Shown here: in pieces, positions 47,836 through 60,400 of the stretch
Position numbering within the stretch: position 1 is the first letter of the stretch
Layout of the letters: each line of letters begins with the position of its first letter
Position numbers and translations under genes: made by a program
Assembly: GCA_009739215.1 (NCBI GenBank)
Contig: VSJF01000011.1
Coordinates: 682,001 to 746,000 of the forward strand
DNA: 64,000 nt
Reading direction: 5' to 3'
Source of the DNA: Floccularia luteovirens
Taxonomy: Eukaryota; Basidiomycota; Agaricomycetes; Agaricales; Squamanitaceae
Notes under the pieces: generated by a model
Database searches by the model: none
Told to the model about the DNA's origin: nothing
What the model saw: the letters and a program-made list of their open reading frames with translations, nothing else

Positions 47836-48150
47836 TAAGATCGAAAGATACCAACCGTACCTCGATCGTTTCACCTCAGAATGCTCTATCAGAGACTCTC
47901 CTTGTTTTCTCCTGGTCATTGTCAATTCACACTGTAGCTAAATTATGCTTTGAAGATTCTATCGCTGACTCGATTACAAACTGTATCGACATATCTTTGT
48001 TCTTAGATGCTTTCATTGATAGGGTGGTCCACTAAAGTTCTTGAATTACTATTCAAGCTGTAGCTATCATATATATCTGTCTGTATGTATCAAATATTAT
48101 CTCCGCTTTGATGTTCAACGTTCATGTTCCACTCGACTTTCAAAGCTCTA
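47836..48150. other. Convergent 3' intergenic region
   Basis: About 0.3 kb between the stop codons of the PTOV-like and cytochrome b561 genes. It holds the 3' ends of both; no separate feature was seen. Confidence 0.5.
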
Positions 48151-48957
48151 TCAGGAACTTTGGTCTGCAACCCCCTCCTGCTGCTTTCTAAACAGTTGTT
48201 CTTGCTTGTACTGGCGGGGGAGTAATACGAGGGCTCCAACGTATAAAGCCCAGAATACCTTTTGAGATTCAGTCTATTAATACAGGTCATAAATTTTAGA
48301 TTCCAACTCACAATCATTAACGCTAGCCAAGCATGTTTTGCCGCTGGAGTAACTATATGAAGGCCTCCGGTTTGAAGAGGCCACTCTGTGTACAAGCCGT
48401 AATGGACCTAGGTCGAAGGAAATTAATGTCTGGGGGGAAATTTCATATGCGTAAAATTTTACTTGATACGCTGCAAGAGCTAGAATTGCAAGGCCAAGAC
48501 AAGCGTGGAAGTAATTTTGCGGCGGCCGGTGTCCGTGAAAAACGGAAGGAAATTTGAAGAAATGAATGAAAGCGCCTAATAACATTTGGACGAGGTAGAG
48601 AATCAACAATGCGAGCCCTATCTTCTCATGTGGATCAATGAAACGCTGCTGTTGAAGCTGGGTTGTTGTCTTGTAACCCTCAGCCCATCCAGCTAAGATG
48701 ACAGGGGCTGATACGACTAATTGAATGAACCAGTGGGCATGGAACCACCTTTTGAGAGTGAGAGAATACATAGGGTCAGTACTATGTCTGAATTGATGAA
48801 AGAAGCTCCTGAGCCCTTACCTTGTCGTCAAAGTCCTGGTGTACCGTCCAATCAGCACACCGATGGGAAGAAGTATAAGGAATCCAACAGAACAGAGTAT
48901 TGCATGTTTCTTCGCCTGTCGTTCTATCCCAGTAAGCGGAAAGGTTAAAGTTGACAT
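48151..48957 (-). CDS. Cytochrome b561-domain membrane protein
   Basis: Exons 48957-48821, 48748-48463, 48407-48312 and 48258-48151 join to 208 residues. Five or so hydrophobic helices carry the conserved His residues expected to bind haem: KKHAILCSVGF, WFHAHWFIQ, DPHEKIGLALL, NYFHACLGLAI. Two further segments are KHAWLALMI and VFWALYVGALVLL. There is no obvious DOMON or other electron-donor domain in this product, so it is a stand-alone b561 core. Members carry electrons across membranes from ascorbate, flavins or a haem partner, and in fungi some are linked to iron reduction or lignocellulose oxidation. The substrate here is unknown. Confidence 0.82.
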
Positions 48958-49514
48958 TATGGTATACGGGAATGGGTCAAGAGTTGAAATTGTTAGATGA
49001 TGTAGTAGCAGAGCTAGACGACTAAGCCATCTTTCGGTGGAGTGCCGAAACCGCAGCAGGAAGCGTGTTCATCACTCCAAACTTGTTTTAAGATGATTCG
49101 TGATTTGATCCAAAATATATAATCCATGATTGGCCCTCGAATATTCGGCCTGTTCGGTTAAAAATAAGGCTAAATTTCGAGGCTGTAAGTACAAGTCGAT
49201 GAGCCACTGCGGTCCTTGTGACCGCCGAAACCCGACGGTGAGATAATAGCCGCAGCCCAACCACATCCCCTATATGGCTAAAAAATTCACAACCACTAAG
49301 AAATTGCAGTTCAACACACTGCGCACTTTATTCCATGGACATAAGAAACAAGTCTGTATATACTTAGGTTGATAATAATGGAATATATAACATCATGATA
49401 TTTGACATTGAAAACATAAAAAAGTGGTATAATAAACAATGAAGCGATACACAAAAAAAATGCGATAACAAGACAAGAATAACCCTCTTTGCAAAGATGA
49501 ATGGAAAGCACCTG

Positions 49515-52435
49515 TCAAACAATCTCCATTTGCTTTCCGGGAGTCAAATAAACCGATTCTTCATCACTACAGTCGACAAGCTTTCCCTTCACCCCTTTCT
49601 TCTGCCTTTTGGGAGGCGTTAGCATGGCATCGTCGTTCTGCTCATCGCCCCTGGTCCTTTTACTGTTACTTGGGCTGCCGGTGTTTGTGAGTTCTGTGCC
49701 GAACTCCGCAGTAGATGTACCCCATTGGATTTCTTGGTGTGACAAAACTTCCGCATTCTCCCAGTTTCCCTTTGCTTTGGATCTTTTCTTGCCTTTGGAT
49801 CTCCTGGGGGGTTTGGGCGATGGGACGAAATCTTTGTTGTTCTTGACTGCCCATTCGATTTCGATAATTCTACAAAACAGTCGAAAAGATAACACGCACG
49901 TCAGAATTCATTTTGTATGAGATATCTTCAAGAGGAAGACATGAACAACAAAGAGTATCCACCTCTCTTTCAGTTTAATGTTGTCTGGTACATAACTTTC
50001 GGCCTTGCGATAAAGATCGAGAGCAACCTGTAGATCACCCCTAGTTCATAAAAATAGAGGCGTGAGAGATGTCGAGAAATGCGGATTACGCGAGATACGT
50101 ACTTTTCCGAATGGGCTCTGGCGAGTGCTACATAGGCTCTTCCGGTCTTCTTCTTTGAAACTGGGGACAATACATCGGCGAGCTGCGTCTCCTTGTTTCC
50201 GCGCTCACTACCCGGGGTGACCGCCCTGATTAGCAAGAGTAGATTGATGATGCAAATTTGTTATCAACGTACAATTTCTTCTCAAGATCCTTCAATCTTA
50301 ACATCAGCTCGTCATCCAGGTCTTTATGGCGCTTCAACAAAGGCGTGAGCACGCCAGGAGGCAGCGAATCTCTTCCAGGAGGTTTCTCAACTACAGTTTC
50401 AGTTGGTTGGCTTTCCATCGATCTCCTTGCTTCTTCTCTTGCACGTTCTCTTTCCTTCTCTTCTAGCCTTCTTGCAACCTCGGCCTCGACTGCTCTTGAT
50501 ATCTGTGGTATTATACCATTGATGGTTAGCATGACTCCAAGAGAGTCCGGTATTCAAGGTAACACACCCTTTCGTCAATTTCCTTTTCAGACAGTCGAAT
50601 GCCTGTATTACCAGAATGGTCCACATCTTCTTGTATTTTCTCATTCAGACGTGCAGGCAAAGCAAATGGCTGGAAGTTATTGATACCACCAATTGCTGAC
50701 ACACGTGGTACTCTAGAAACTGGGACGAGAGATGGTCTTGAACGACGTGGCCCTGCTGCAAATCCAGAGACTGTGCCTGAAATAGCCTGTAAAATTGCAG
50801 GAGCAGGCTTTGATGCCGCCGGTTGGATAGCCACGGCAGCGAAATGACGTTGGGGAGCGGGGCGATTATCTGAGTTGAGCCACAGATTATAAAATAAATT
50901 TTGAAAATTTATTGAAAGCTTACCACGTTCATTAATGACTGGTTTATTCTCTATATTTTTCGTGCGGACAGCAAAACTGTATTTCCATGTTAGTAATGGC
51001 AGAGTATGGGTTACGACAGGTAATGTACTTAAGGGTGTTAAGAGTATCTTGTCTGAATTTGGTGCCAGGGGCCAAGTTACAAATGAGGAGACCGACTGAA
51101 GATCCACCTAACGCATCTTGAAGTATACGAGTAAGCTTAGAGTTTCGGTAAGGTATTCGTGACTGCAACAGAATCAAGAATTAGTGAGAGACATAAACGA
51201 AGTGTATAACCCTTACGGCGCCTTGATTCAATGCATGGACAACTTGACCAAGCACACTGAGAGATTTGTTGATTGCGGATGATTCTGCCATTCGTGAGGG
51301 ATCGTTTCCAGTTAACTAAATAATATAACATAAGTTTCGCATACAAGGGATAGCTTTTGCGCGAAGGTGATATCACCTTATTGTTTTCTGATCCTGCAAG
51401 ATCTACAAGGTTTATCTTCCCCGTCAAAGCTTTGAAAATAATCAGTGTCAGATCACCAAACATGTGATTAACATACTAATGTTTGCTACAGGGTCAATCA
51501 TTGTCGCTTCAATGGTCAGAACGGCATGAGACCGGGAAGAGGCACGGTTGAGATTGGTAGCTCCCACAGATCGGTTTTTCGTTGCCTGACTGTAGATCAG
51601 GAACATAAGATACTTTCATTCCTAGGGCATAATGGTCAATCTTACTTGTATACTGCATCAAATTCAGAGGCAGATGAAATCAGGGTGCTTGTGAGGTTAG
51701 CCACAAACACCATGCCTGCATCATTTTCTCGAACAGGGAGTTTGGGAGCCTGAAGAAAGGTGAGCGGTTTTCACCAGGAGTGTTTGAGCCATACATTCTC
51801 GCGGGTAACAAGCAAGTCATACACCTCGTCTTTGTATATCTCCATATATGACATGGACAAAGACGTTTGGAATTGCTGGATATGCGATTGTTTGGCAAAC
51901 ATGGCCTAAAAGAACGGTTTATATGGTGCTCTTTCTCGTGAGACCGAGAACAAACGCACCTGAACCACTCGTGGAATGACACCAGGTTCTGCTTTGGTTC
52001 CTTGCATGGTATGGGTCTTACCTGAAGATGTGACCCCATACGCAAAAATGGTAACAGTCTGCGAGAATTAAGTAGGTTGATGAGTTGGTGAAATAGAAAC
52101 ACATACAACACCACTGTAGACAACATCTATCAAAGGTTCTACATCACACCGAAATATCTCCTCTTGGGTGGACATTTGATCATAACAACTTGAAAATCTA
52201 TCCCACTATTAGCTCCTGAATATAGACATTAAAGCCTAGAATCATACGGAAAGTTAAACAATTGGGTGGGGTCTCTAGGGTTTGGAACAGAGATGAAACT
52301 GCCACTGGCAGTTGAACTTGTCGACCCGTTGGTATCATCTGGGGAATGGTATACTCTTAGGGCGTCATCGTCTATTTCTCCTTGAATCTTCGGCCTTAAG
52401 CGCGCTATAATCTTGATCTTGTGGGTTGCAGCCAT
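49515..52435 (-). CDS. Kinesin-like motor, probably kinesin-10 (KIF22/Kid-like)
   Basis: Minus-strand gene starting at 52435 ([16 protein letters not shown]). The motor domain is complete across short exons: P-loop [31 protein letters not shown], switch [11 protein letters not shown], switch [12 protein letters not shown], then [17 protein letters not shown] and [19 protein letters not shown]. After the motor come a Pro/Arg-rich linker, a charged coiled coil ([21 protein letters not shown]), a short TPR-like helical pair ([27 protein letters not shown]) and a basic tail with nuclear-signal-like PPKRQKKG. The layout suits a chromosome-associated kinesin acting in mitosis. Subfamily placement is inferred from the motor sequence and nuclear tail. 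The stop is at 49515-49517. Confidence 0.85.
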
Positions 52436-53743
52436 TGAGCAGATTGAGAAGAGCGGTGTCGACGGCAAGGTCTCACCCTTTACTTCACTGGGTGGCGGAC
52501 AGTAAATGTGAACTTGACTGGTTGAGTTTGTATGATTTTGTTGACAATATAAAGTCGCGACAGTCACGTGACCGAGTTCAAACAGCGTGACAAATTCCTT
52601 CGGAAGCATTTCCTTTTGGCTCTGGCCACATCTTTTAGCTTGCTCTTGAACTTTGAACTGGTGCTATGACTGGGTCGACAATATATACCCTAAATCAATA
52701 AGGATGCGGGCCTTGTAATAACAGGATCTCTATCAAATGCCAGAGGACATCCACAAGTTGAAACAAACCCTTTCATCAAACGTTCTTCGGATGAATGTTG
52801 GGGAAGGACTTCGGTGCTCCCCAAGGTTGAGAAAGTGAAGGTGTCTTCATTCTGATCTCCTTAAACTCGGTGTTAACCGAGATCGGAACACTCGCTGTGT
52901 CCTGTTGGAAGCCATTCTTCGAATAACTCGTATTCCAAGGATTAGTCCTGCTGTCATTTCTACTCGTTTATAAACTTTGAACTCGGCGCACATTGTTTGT
53001 GAGTATCTTCTGTTTTTAATGTGCAAACTCTTTCTACACAAGAGTTTCATTTGAGAGAGTCCTCTGAGCTGATATGGACTTGGAGACCAAGGCATTGAAC
53101 ATGCAATGTAGATCACGAGCTGTGTTGTTTTATGTCCTTCGGGCCGCTTTTCTGTCTCGATCAAAGGATATTGTTCTTCGTTGTCTGCTGACCTTCTGTT
53201 TCACTTTAGAGAAGTGCTGAATACATTTTAAGAAATTTGCCTAGGGCTCGCATAAGTCAACGCAAAGTTGAGGCGTGGAACTTCCAATATCACCACCACG
53301 AGACATAACATCAGTGAAGCTAGTGGAGGCATGCTTCTGCGGATGTTGCTCGGATCCAGTCTTTCCAACAATCGTTGTCACCATTGATTGTAACCTTTTT
53401 ACCTCTTTCACTTTTCCAATTCATACCCTCTTCTTCTGTCAATCGATGTCGGACTGCTCGAGGCCTCTCGAGTGAAAAGGATCCGAACATTGCACTAACA
53501 TTCTTTGCCCGACGAACGATTCGGAGGTTTTATTTGTGGGGCTCTCAGATGTCGCATGACCTCTGGAGTTCTGCCCATGACCGCTTGAGTTCTGCCAGTT
53601 TCCTACCATCAGCTTCGTATATACATACGTATAGGTGTAAATTGGAACATCTCCAACTAAGACCTCTGCCATCTGCCGAAATTTCTCCCTCTCGAGAATG
53701 GTATAAGATCCCAGAGTTGTATGTGCTAAAATCTCCAGCAACA
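52436..53743. other. Intergenic between kinesin and CE15 genes
   Basis: About 1.3 kb between two divergent genes, holding both promoters. No TATA box is clear. No other gene, repeat or RNA was recognised. Confidence 0.5.
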
Positions 53744-55291
53744 ATGCTTAAGACACTTTTCGGACTTACGTCTCTTCTCGCAATCGCCAAGGCAGCCTGC
53801 CCCTCTCTTCCTAACCCCCTCCCAGCTCCTGCAAGCTTTCCCGTCGTTCCCACCCTTCCAAACCCATGGCAGTTTTTCGACGGCACTCCTCTTACCTCTA
53901 CTGCTGACTGGGCATGCCGCAAAGCACAAATCAAAACTCTGGTCCAAGAATACTTTTATGGGTACTACCCTGACCACAGCCTTGAAACTGTGACCTCTGT
54001 CCGTTCAGGAAACACCATCCGAATTACTATCTCTGCTGGTGGAAAAACCGCAACTTTCAGCACAACGCTCACTTTCCCCAGTGGTGCTTCGGCTGGCAAG
54101 CCAGTTCCTGTCATGATTAATCCTGGTGCTATCGACAACAATGTTTTCCTCTCATCCGGTGTAGCACTTGCGACTTTTGATGTCAACTCGGTTGCGGCCG
54201 ACTCTACCTCAAAAACCGGTGCTTTCTGGAATCTCTACAATGGCAGGGACATAGGTATGAAAGCACAAGAATATATTGTATGATGTATACCGATCGCATT
54301 TCAAGGTGTCCTCACGGCATGGGCTTGGGGATTTCACCGTATCATAGATGCTCTTGCCCAGGTTGCTCCTGAAATTGACCAAAAACGAATTGGTGTTATT
54401 GGATGCAGCCGCTGGGGCAAGGCTGCTTTGGCTGCTGGCATATTTGATGAGAGGGTAAGAAATTATTTCCCTAGTAATGATACGTTTACAAATATCAACG
54501 TGTAGGTAACGCTCAGCCTTCCTATGTCTAGTGGTATTGAAGGTATCGGTCCCTGGCGTTTCTTCTTCGAACAAGGTAAAAAACGTGTTCCTCTCTTACT
54601 TTGGCCTCTATAAATCCCTGATGTTACTCAGGTGGTGCGAATGAAAAAATTGAAAACATTTTTGGAGTTTTCCCATACTGGAGCTCAACAAAACTTGGTC
54701 AATTCATCAATGACTCACGTCAATTGCCATTTGACTCTCACTTCTTCACTTCATTGGTTGCTCCCGTGAGTGTATCTAACCCATATACCCAAGAGCTCAA
54801 TGCTATCTATTCATCATGCAGCGTGCTCTCGTCTGGGACGAAGGTAAGTCCAAAAATATATCCTGTCTTTTTATTTTCATCTAACGTGATATATATTAGG
54901 AACTATTGATTTTTGGGTAAATCCACCACCCACCGTCTCTTTCAGTTTCTGAATTCACTGGATTTCATAGACCAACCCTCAGGGTGAAGCCTCGGTAACA
55001 TTCCCACCAACCCAAGCTGTATATAAATGGCTCGGTGCTGGAGACAAAGTTGGTGTCACCATCCGCAACAGTGGTCATTGCGATCTTAGTGGATAGTAAG
55101 CATTTTCCCGTCACTTCAAAATTGATTTTGACATTTTAATAATCTACTTCTCACCACACAGCACTAACATCCGTGACTTTATGAATAAAGTGTTCTTTAA
55201 CACTACAACAACTCGAGACTTCTCAGACTTGACCCCTTACACACCTTTCACTTCAGCATTCCCCTGGATCAATTCTGCCCCAGCATCTTGA
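53744..55291 (+). CDS. 4-O-methyl-glucuronoyl methylesterase (CE15)
   Basis: Eight exons: 53744-54254, 54306-54454, 54506-54575, 54632-54765, 54822-54843, 54900-54916, 54971-55095, 55162-55291. They join to 385 residues, two exons being only 22 and 17 nt. A signal peptide (MLKTLFGLTSLLAIAKAA) leads into an alpha/beta-hydrolase with the CE15 nucleophile motif GCSRWGK and the catalytic His in RNSGHCDLS. The conserved AWAWGFHRIIDAL, EGIGPWRFFFEQGG and ALVWDEGTIDFW blocks are present. No cellulose-binding module is attached. The secreted enzyme cleaves ester links between lignin alcohols and glucuronic acid side chains of xylan, helping to separate lignin from hemicellulose. Confidence 0.93.
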
Positions 55292-55602
55292 GGTAACAGG
55301 TTCCTGTAAATTCGTATGAATACGGTGCTGTAGTGTTATATACGAATATGATTGTACGAAATTTCCAGTCAAATGCAAATAAATTACGAGCAATACTTGT
55401 CGTGTTACTTGAGTGTGGCCACTAAGTACATAGCAAAACTTTATTTTTTTATTTCAAACTCCGCAACATCTCTCGTTGTCCAAGAGCTGATCGACTAGAG
55501 AGCAATCGCGCCTGTTACTCGACAATCTATAACTGTCGAGATTAATATTTTTGCTTTCTGTTTCCATACGAAACGCAATTGAAATAATCGGGACAAGTCA
55601 AA

Positions 55603-56184
55603 ATGAAACTCGTGAGGTGCGCATATCTTTAGTTGCTTCATTTAATCTACAAGGGTAGAATCGTTTTCACCTGTACTATCGTCTTTTTTTGTCGGTGCTT
55701 CTCGATGATTTTCTGTTTTCTGTTTATTCTTTTATTGTGCTTGTTGTTAATTCACCAGTCCCACAGATTTTTGATGAAATTGAACAATGAAACGGTCACA
55801 ATTGAGTTGAAGAATGGTTCGGTCGTACATGGAACAATCACTGGTGTGTAGTTCTTTTATCCTTATGGTGATTTTAAATCTTTAGAAGCTAATCTACATC
55901 TTTCAGGTGTTGATATGCAAATGAACACGCATCTCAAAACTGTCAAAATGACGACGCGTAATCGTGACCCTACAACACTTGACTCACTATCGATTAGAGG
56001 GAACGTTATTCGCTATTTTGTTCTACCAGATGCGCTACCCCTTGATACACTGTTAGTCGATGATGCCCCAAAACCTAAAGGTCGCAAAAAGGAGGATATC
56101 AGAGGCCGAGGAAGAGGCCGAGGAGTTCCCGACAGAGGGCGCCCGAGAGGAGGAAGAGGTCGTGGACGAGGAAGAGGCTTCTAA
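55603..56184 (+). CDS. SMD1: Small nuclear ribonucleoprotein Sm D1
   Basis: Exons 55603-55616, 55767-55843 and 55907-56184 join to 122 residues. The 14-nt first exon (MKLVR) splices to [27 protein letters not shown] (Sm motif 1 region), then [11 protein letters not shown] and the Sm2-type [13 protein letters not shown]. The tail is Arg-Gly repeats ([19 protein letters not shown]), the usual site of Arg methylation in SmD1. It forms the seven-member Sm ring on spliceosomal U snRNAs. Confidence 0.96.
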
Positions 56185-57066
56185 GCTTCCCACCGAACCA
56201 GCAAAATGCAATACGGTGTATGTAGAAAATTCTGTGACCATCTCTTGCGACCAGCACATCGGGTCTAAATACCCTGCTGATTGTATATATCGTAATGTGG
56301 TTCTGGAGAGGTAAAATCCGAGGCATGCTGCAGCTCATCATGTACAATACGCCAGGTAGTGTTCTGTACAACAATATACACCAGTTGCCACTATTATGTT
56401 TCTGACAGTTTTTCTTCTCTACTCACTCATCCGCTGTTTCACCTATCAGCTAGTAATGCAAGCAGTAGCAATATACACGAGACACGAGGCAGAGTTACAA
56501 CACCCCTTGCTAGAGAATGTGCCAGGTACAAACTGCGCCTGCCTTCACCAAACCCAAGATAGCAAATTAGGTATGTCGTCAATCCCACAACATTTAAATT
56601 GTATTATACTATCCTAGATCATGAAACTATCCAGCCATCTCGAATCATGAAATCAGTTTTCCCTTCATTCCTGCAATAATGAAACTTCACCAAAAACAGA
56701 ATGAGCACAAGGAAAGCTTGAGTTTGGAGAAATGAGAATCGGTAAGTCCTTTCTACTTAACATATGTATTTCTCATCATGCGTTTGACTAGGCTATGTTT
56801 GGTTCAGATGTGATCTTTCCATGCGGGTACTTTCAATTCCCCGTCTTCAGTAAGGCAAGAGAACTCGAGGATATGGCATGATAACTTCAAATAAGCTCAC
56901 TATATGTACGGGGTCCCTCAAATTCTAATTACCATGCTTCTTTTGCGTCTTACCCCACAATAATCATAGACAGAACTCTTGCCATTATTGTTTGTGATCT
57001 AGTATGTTTCATACCCTCGTCATCTACATCATTGTCTCCACCCCACGTGCACCGTGCTTGAAAAGC
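56185..57066. other. Intergenic, no recognised gene
   Basis: About 0.9 kb between SMD1 and the metallothionein promoter. No coding or RNA feature was recognised. Confidence 0.5.
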
Positions 57067-57073
57067 TATATAA
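57067..57073 (+). promoter_or_regulatory. Putative TATA box of the metallothionein gene
   Basis: TATATAA lies 85 bp upstream of the ATG at 57152, close spacing typical of a strongly inducible gene. A CCACGTGCACCGTGC segment precedes it (about 57042-57057). Confidence 0.5.
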
Positions 57074-57151
57074 CTGACTGTTTGACGAAGGGGCCCACAT
57101 TCAAAGACACAACGACATAAATCTCTTATAACACGCCCCTGAATTGAAAAA

Positions 57152-57445
57152 ATGCCTGGAGACTGTACTTGTCAGAACAACTGCGCGTAAGTATCCAATG
57201 GATCGTAACGTATACGCTATGACTGATTGTTCCCTTAGTGCTTGTGGACCAGCCGGTACTGGCTGTGCGTGCCCGAAAAACAAGTGCAACTGCGCACAAT
57301 GCGTAAACAAAGCACACACTGCACAAGTATGTCTCTCCAATATTGTTAATGCTGTGACCGGTGTTGACCCGCTATATAGTGCTCTTGCAAAGGCACCAGC
57401 GATAATTGTGGATGCACGACGTCTAACAAGCCTTGTACTTGCTAG
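57152..57445 (+). CDS. Metallothionein, 62 residues with 15 Cys
   Basis: Exons 57152-57186, 57239-57326 and 57380-57445 have GT-AG introns of 52-53 nt and join in frame. The product starts MPGDCTCQNNC and ends NKPCTC. Fifteen of 62 residues are Cys, with six Cys-X-Cys pairs (CTC, CAC, CNC, CSC, CGC, CTC), the hallmark of Cu(I)/Zn/Cd-binding metallothioneins. There are no aromatic residues and one His. Cys clusters fall in all three exons, which supports the splice model: reading through either intron loses the Cys pattern. It is expected in the cytosol, buffering copper, zinc or cadmium and probably metal-induced. Confidence 0.85.
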
Positions 57446-60400
57446 GGATGAGGCGAAATAGTTTTATCCATCGATGATTAGTTTGGTAATTGGGACTGTT
57501 AACTGTGGTTGAATGAATAATAATAGCAATCATAATGCGAGAGTTTCTTTCACTAAGGAAAGAAGGATGATTATAACCAAAGTACTACAACCCAAAGTCA
57601 GACTACGAGCTCTACGAGAACGAATATGTGAGCTCATTATTGGTACCTATGAGGAAACAAAACAAAATAGAAGTAAGGAGTGGGAAAAACAAAATTAGCA
57701 GTCAAGCCAATTTGTAGTTAAGCTATTACATAGGAATGCTCATTGTTGTGTCAGATAAGGATATAGAGTCCAGTCTTCTCCCAGATAAATAGTATGATTG
57801 ACTATGCTGATGTATGTGGTATGTATTGAAATGAAGGCTGGCTGATGACGGAAAAATGCGGAAGTCTGATGTTATGCTGGGATGCATCTGAGTAGAAAAT
57901 AAACAAGATAAGTGAGTGATTCTCGGTAAAAACTACGGGTGCTACTCACAATTTAGCATCAATTCAAGCAATTACACATGCTGAACTGCCATCCCTTGTT
58001 GTCCCAGCCTCAGAATCGACAGTTTGAATCTGCTCGCTTTCTGATTCATTGAATGTGTTGGCGTTCAATTGAATGATATCGGCAAAAGAATCCATTTATA
58101 AAGGTTGATAAAGAATGCGAAGTTGTAGTGGTTGGATTGAGCCGAGGGCAGTTAGAAAACTGGAGCTTATTTGTTGGATAGAAACATTGTCAAAGTATGC
58201 CTGTTTATATATGCTTCAGAGATGTTGGATAATAATAAGATGACAATAATTCCACGTTGTCCAAGTGATGATAACAAAAGCACGGGTATTGCAATGGTCC
58301 CGGATGACAATAGAAAAGCTTTTCAAGCAAGGTACACTCCGCACAACCGGCCAGACGTTTTGATTAGAGATGGATGGACATAAGGTGATACGGTCATAAC
58401 ATCTTCAGGTTGGCGAGGGGATATGAGAAACAATAATTGGCCGGATCCTGAGCAGAGACACAAGATGAATGACACTACGAGGAACAATTAGGTTGCTTAA
58501 GGCCCGGCTCACAGCTTCCGGTCCCTCGATAGAATAGGTATTATATGGGAAATGATTAACATGTCCTCGTCGCTCATTGTTTGTGCTGGGAACCCTTGCT
58601 GCCAAATGCCAATGATGTGAATAGACCATTTGACCATCGTGTGTTGGCAAGAACAATTGCAATGCTTGGAAATTTGATCTGTGGCATGACATGGTTTCTG
58701 GTACGCAAACAATCATTTATCAGGAATTACATCAGGCAGTGAGGATTTCCCAACCGCTAAAGCAGTTTCCAAACGATCCAATACTGATTTCAAGATAGTA
58801 TTTTGCAAGGAGATTCCCATGGGAACTGCATAGATGGTTGTTTGTGCAAGCTTTGCATATATCACGAGACCAGTGACGCAAAATTTTTCAGGCGGCCAGC
58901 TAGGAACCTGAATATCGTGACAGTATGGAGTTCCTTTATCAGGGTCGCTTGTCTTTTATCTCCAGGGTCTTCTTATTATTGCTATATATTCTTCATTCGT
59001 TGCTTACAGCATATCACAAACATTCTGATGAAGATAAAGACCACCTCGAGGTGTAGAAACTAAACGTAGGTCATGTATCCCGGGCAAATATATCTACAAG
59101 GCATGTGATTGAAAGACTCATCTATTGTCAAGAGAGACAATTATCTTTATCACAGACCTTCTGAGGCACAATGTTTTTGCAGAAAGAAACCCGGGCCCGG
59201 TGGTCGTACATATTGTGGGAGATGCCTTTTGTCCAGTTAATATTTTGACAATAATTACAGGTACACACAGTAATTCGCAGCCTAATTAGCCTCGAGCATC
59301 GATATGAGTCAAACATACAAAAAAAAATCTGCAACAATTCGAGAGTTGTACTAAGCTGCCCAGCTGGGAGGTAGAATAAAGTTATACTTATGTCATGTTC
59401 TGAATGTACTCGAGTATTCAGTAGGTGTGACTTGTGACTTGTCGTGACTTGACCCATTAGTAGTAGCGCTTCTTGGCACCAACCAGGAAACCGAAGTATG
59501 ATGCACAAGTATTCGGTATCCGACGCTTACTATCCAAAATGGGTTCAAAATCAAAGCGTTGATACCAACAAAGATACTGCGGGTGTAGCCGTCGCATGAA
59601 CTAGGACACATTTTGGGGTACACCGATACTTGTACATTCTATGTAACTCGTTTCAAGATTAGAATATTGCAGAATATATACCCTTCTTCTAATATGGAAG
59701 CTCCAACATGAATGTGAGTAGTTGCACGATGCTGTTTGTATATCCAGAATTCCAGTGTTATCAAACATTTATTAGATTCCGTATAAGCACTGATTATGCC
59801 ACTCATTTTCTCACCAGTAAATGGCAATGTATTAAACAATGTGCATGCATGCATCAGACTCATTGGCGAACCTAGATAATCGGGCAAATTGATAACATAC
59901 ATTCAATCACGGCATTAACTATAAATTCACTCAAAATTCGCTATCATCTCCACTTCAATGACAAAATTCTCAAATTCCTAGCCAATAAAATTAATGTAAG
60001 CCGATTATCTCTGTTATCGGCTCATGACATAAGTCTCAACTTTTCTAAATAGATATCTTGGTAGACAAAGAAGATCATACAACAGGGTTCGTGTGTCAAG
60101 ACTGACTGACATACACCTGAGCTATATCAAACCATCTAGATTAATCATCGATTTAACCATTACAGTACAAGGCAGGCGCCTGACCTATGTTCACACCTAT
60201 TATATTCCCAGATTTGTGCAGGAGCATCTACTGTATGCCGGAATCCCACACCACCAGGAAACACGTTGTTCCTGCTGGCTACTGTGCCGTGAATAAATAT
60301 TGCCTAATGCCAGGATTATTTGGCTCCCGAAATAAGTACCCTCCGTGAAGTCAGTCATTCTATGAAGTCTTACACAAAGTATACGTCAGACAAAAGACTC

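Noticed and set aside
56053..56374. Ser-rich and mixed minus-strand frames around the SmD1 end
   Set aside because: They are antisense to the Arg-Gly tail of SmD1 and have no support of their own.
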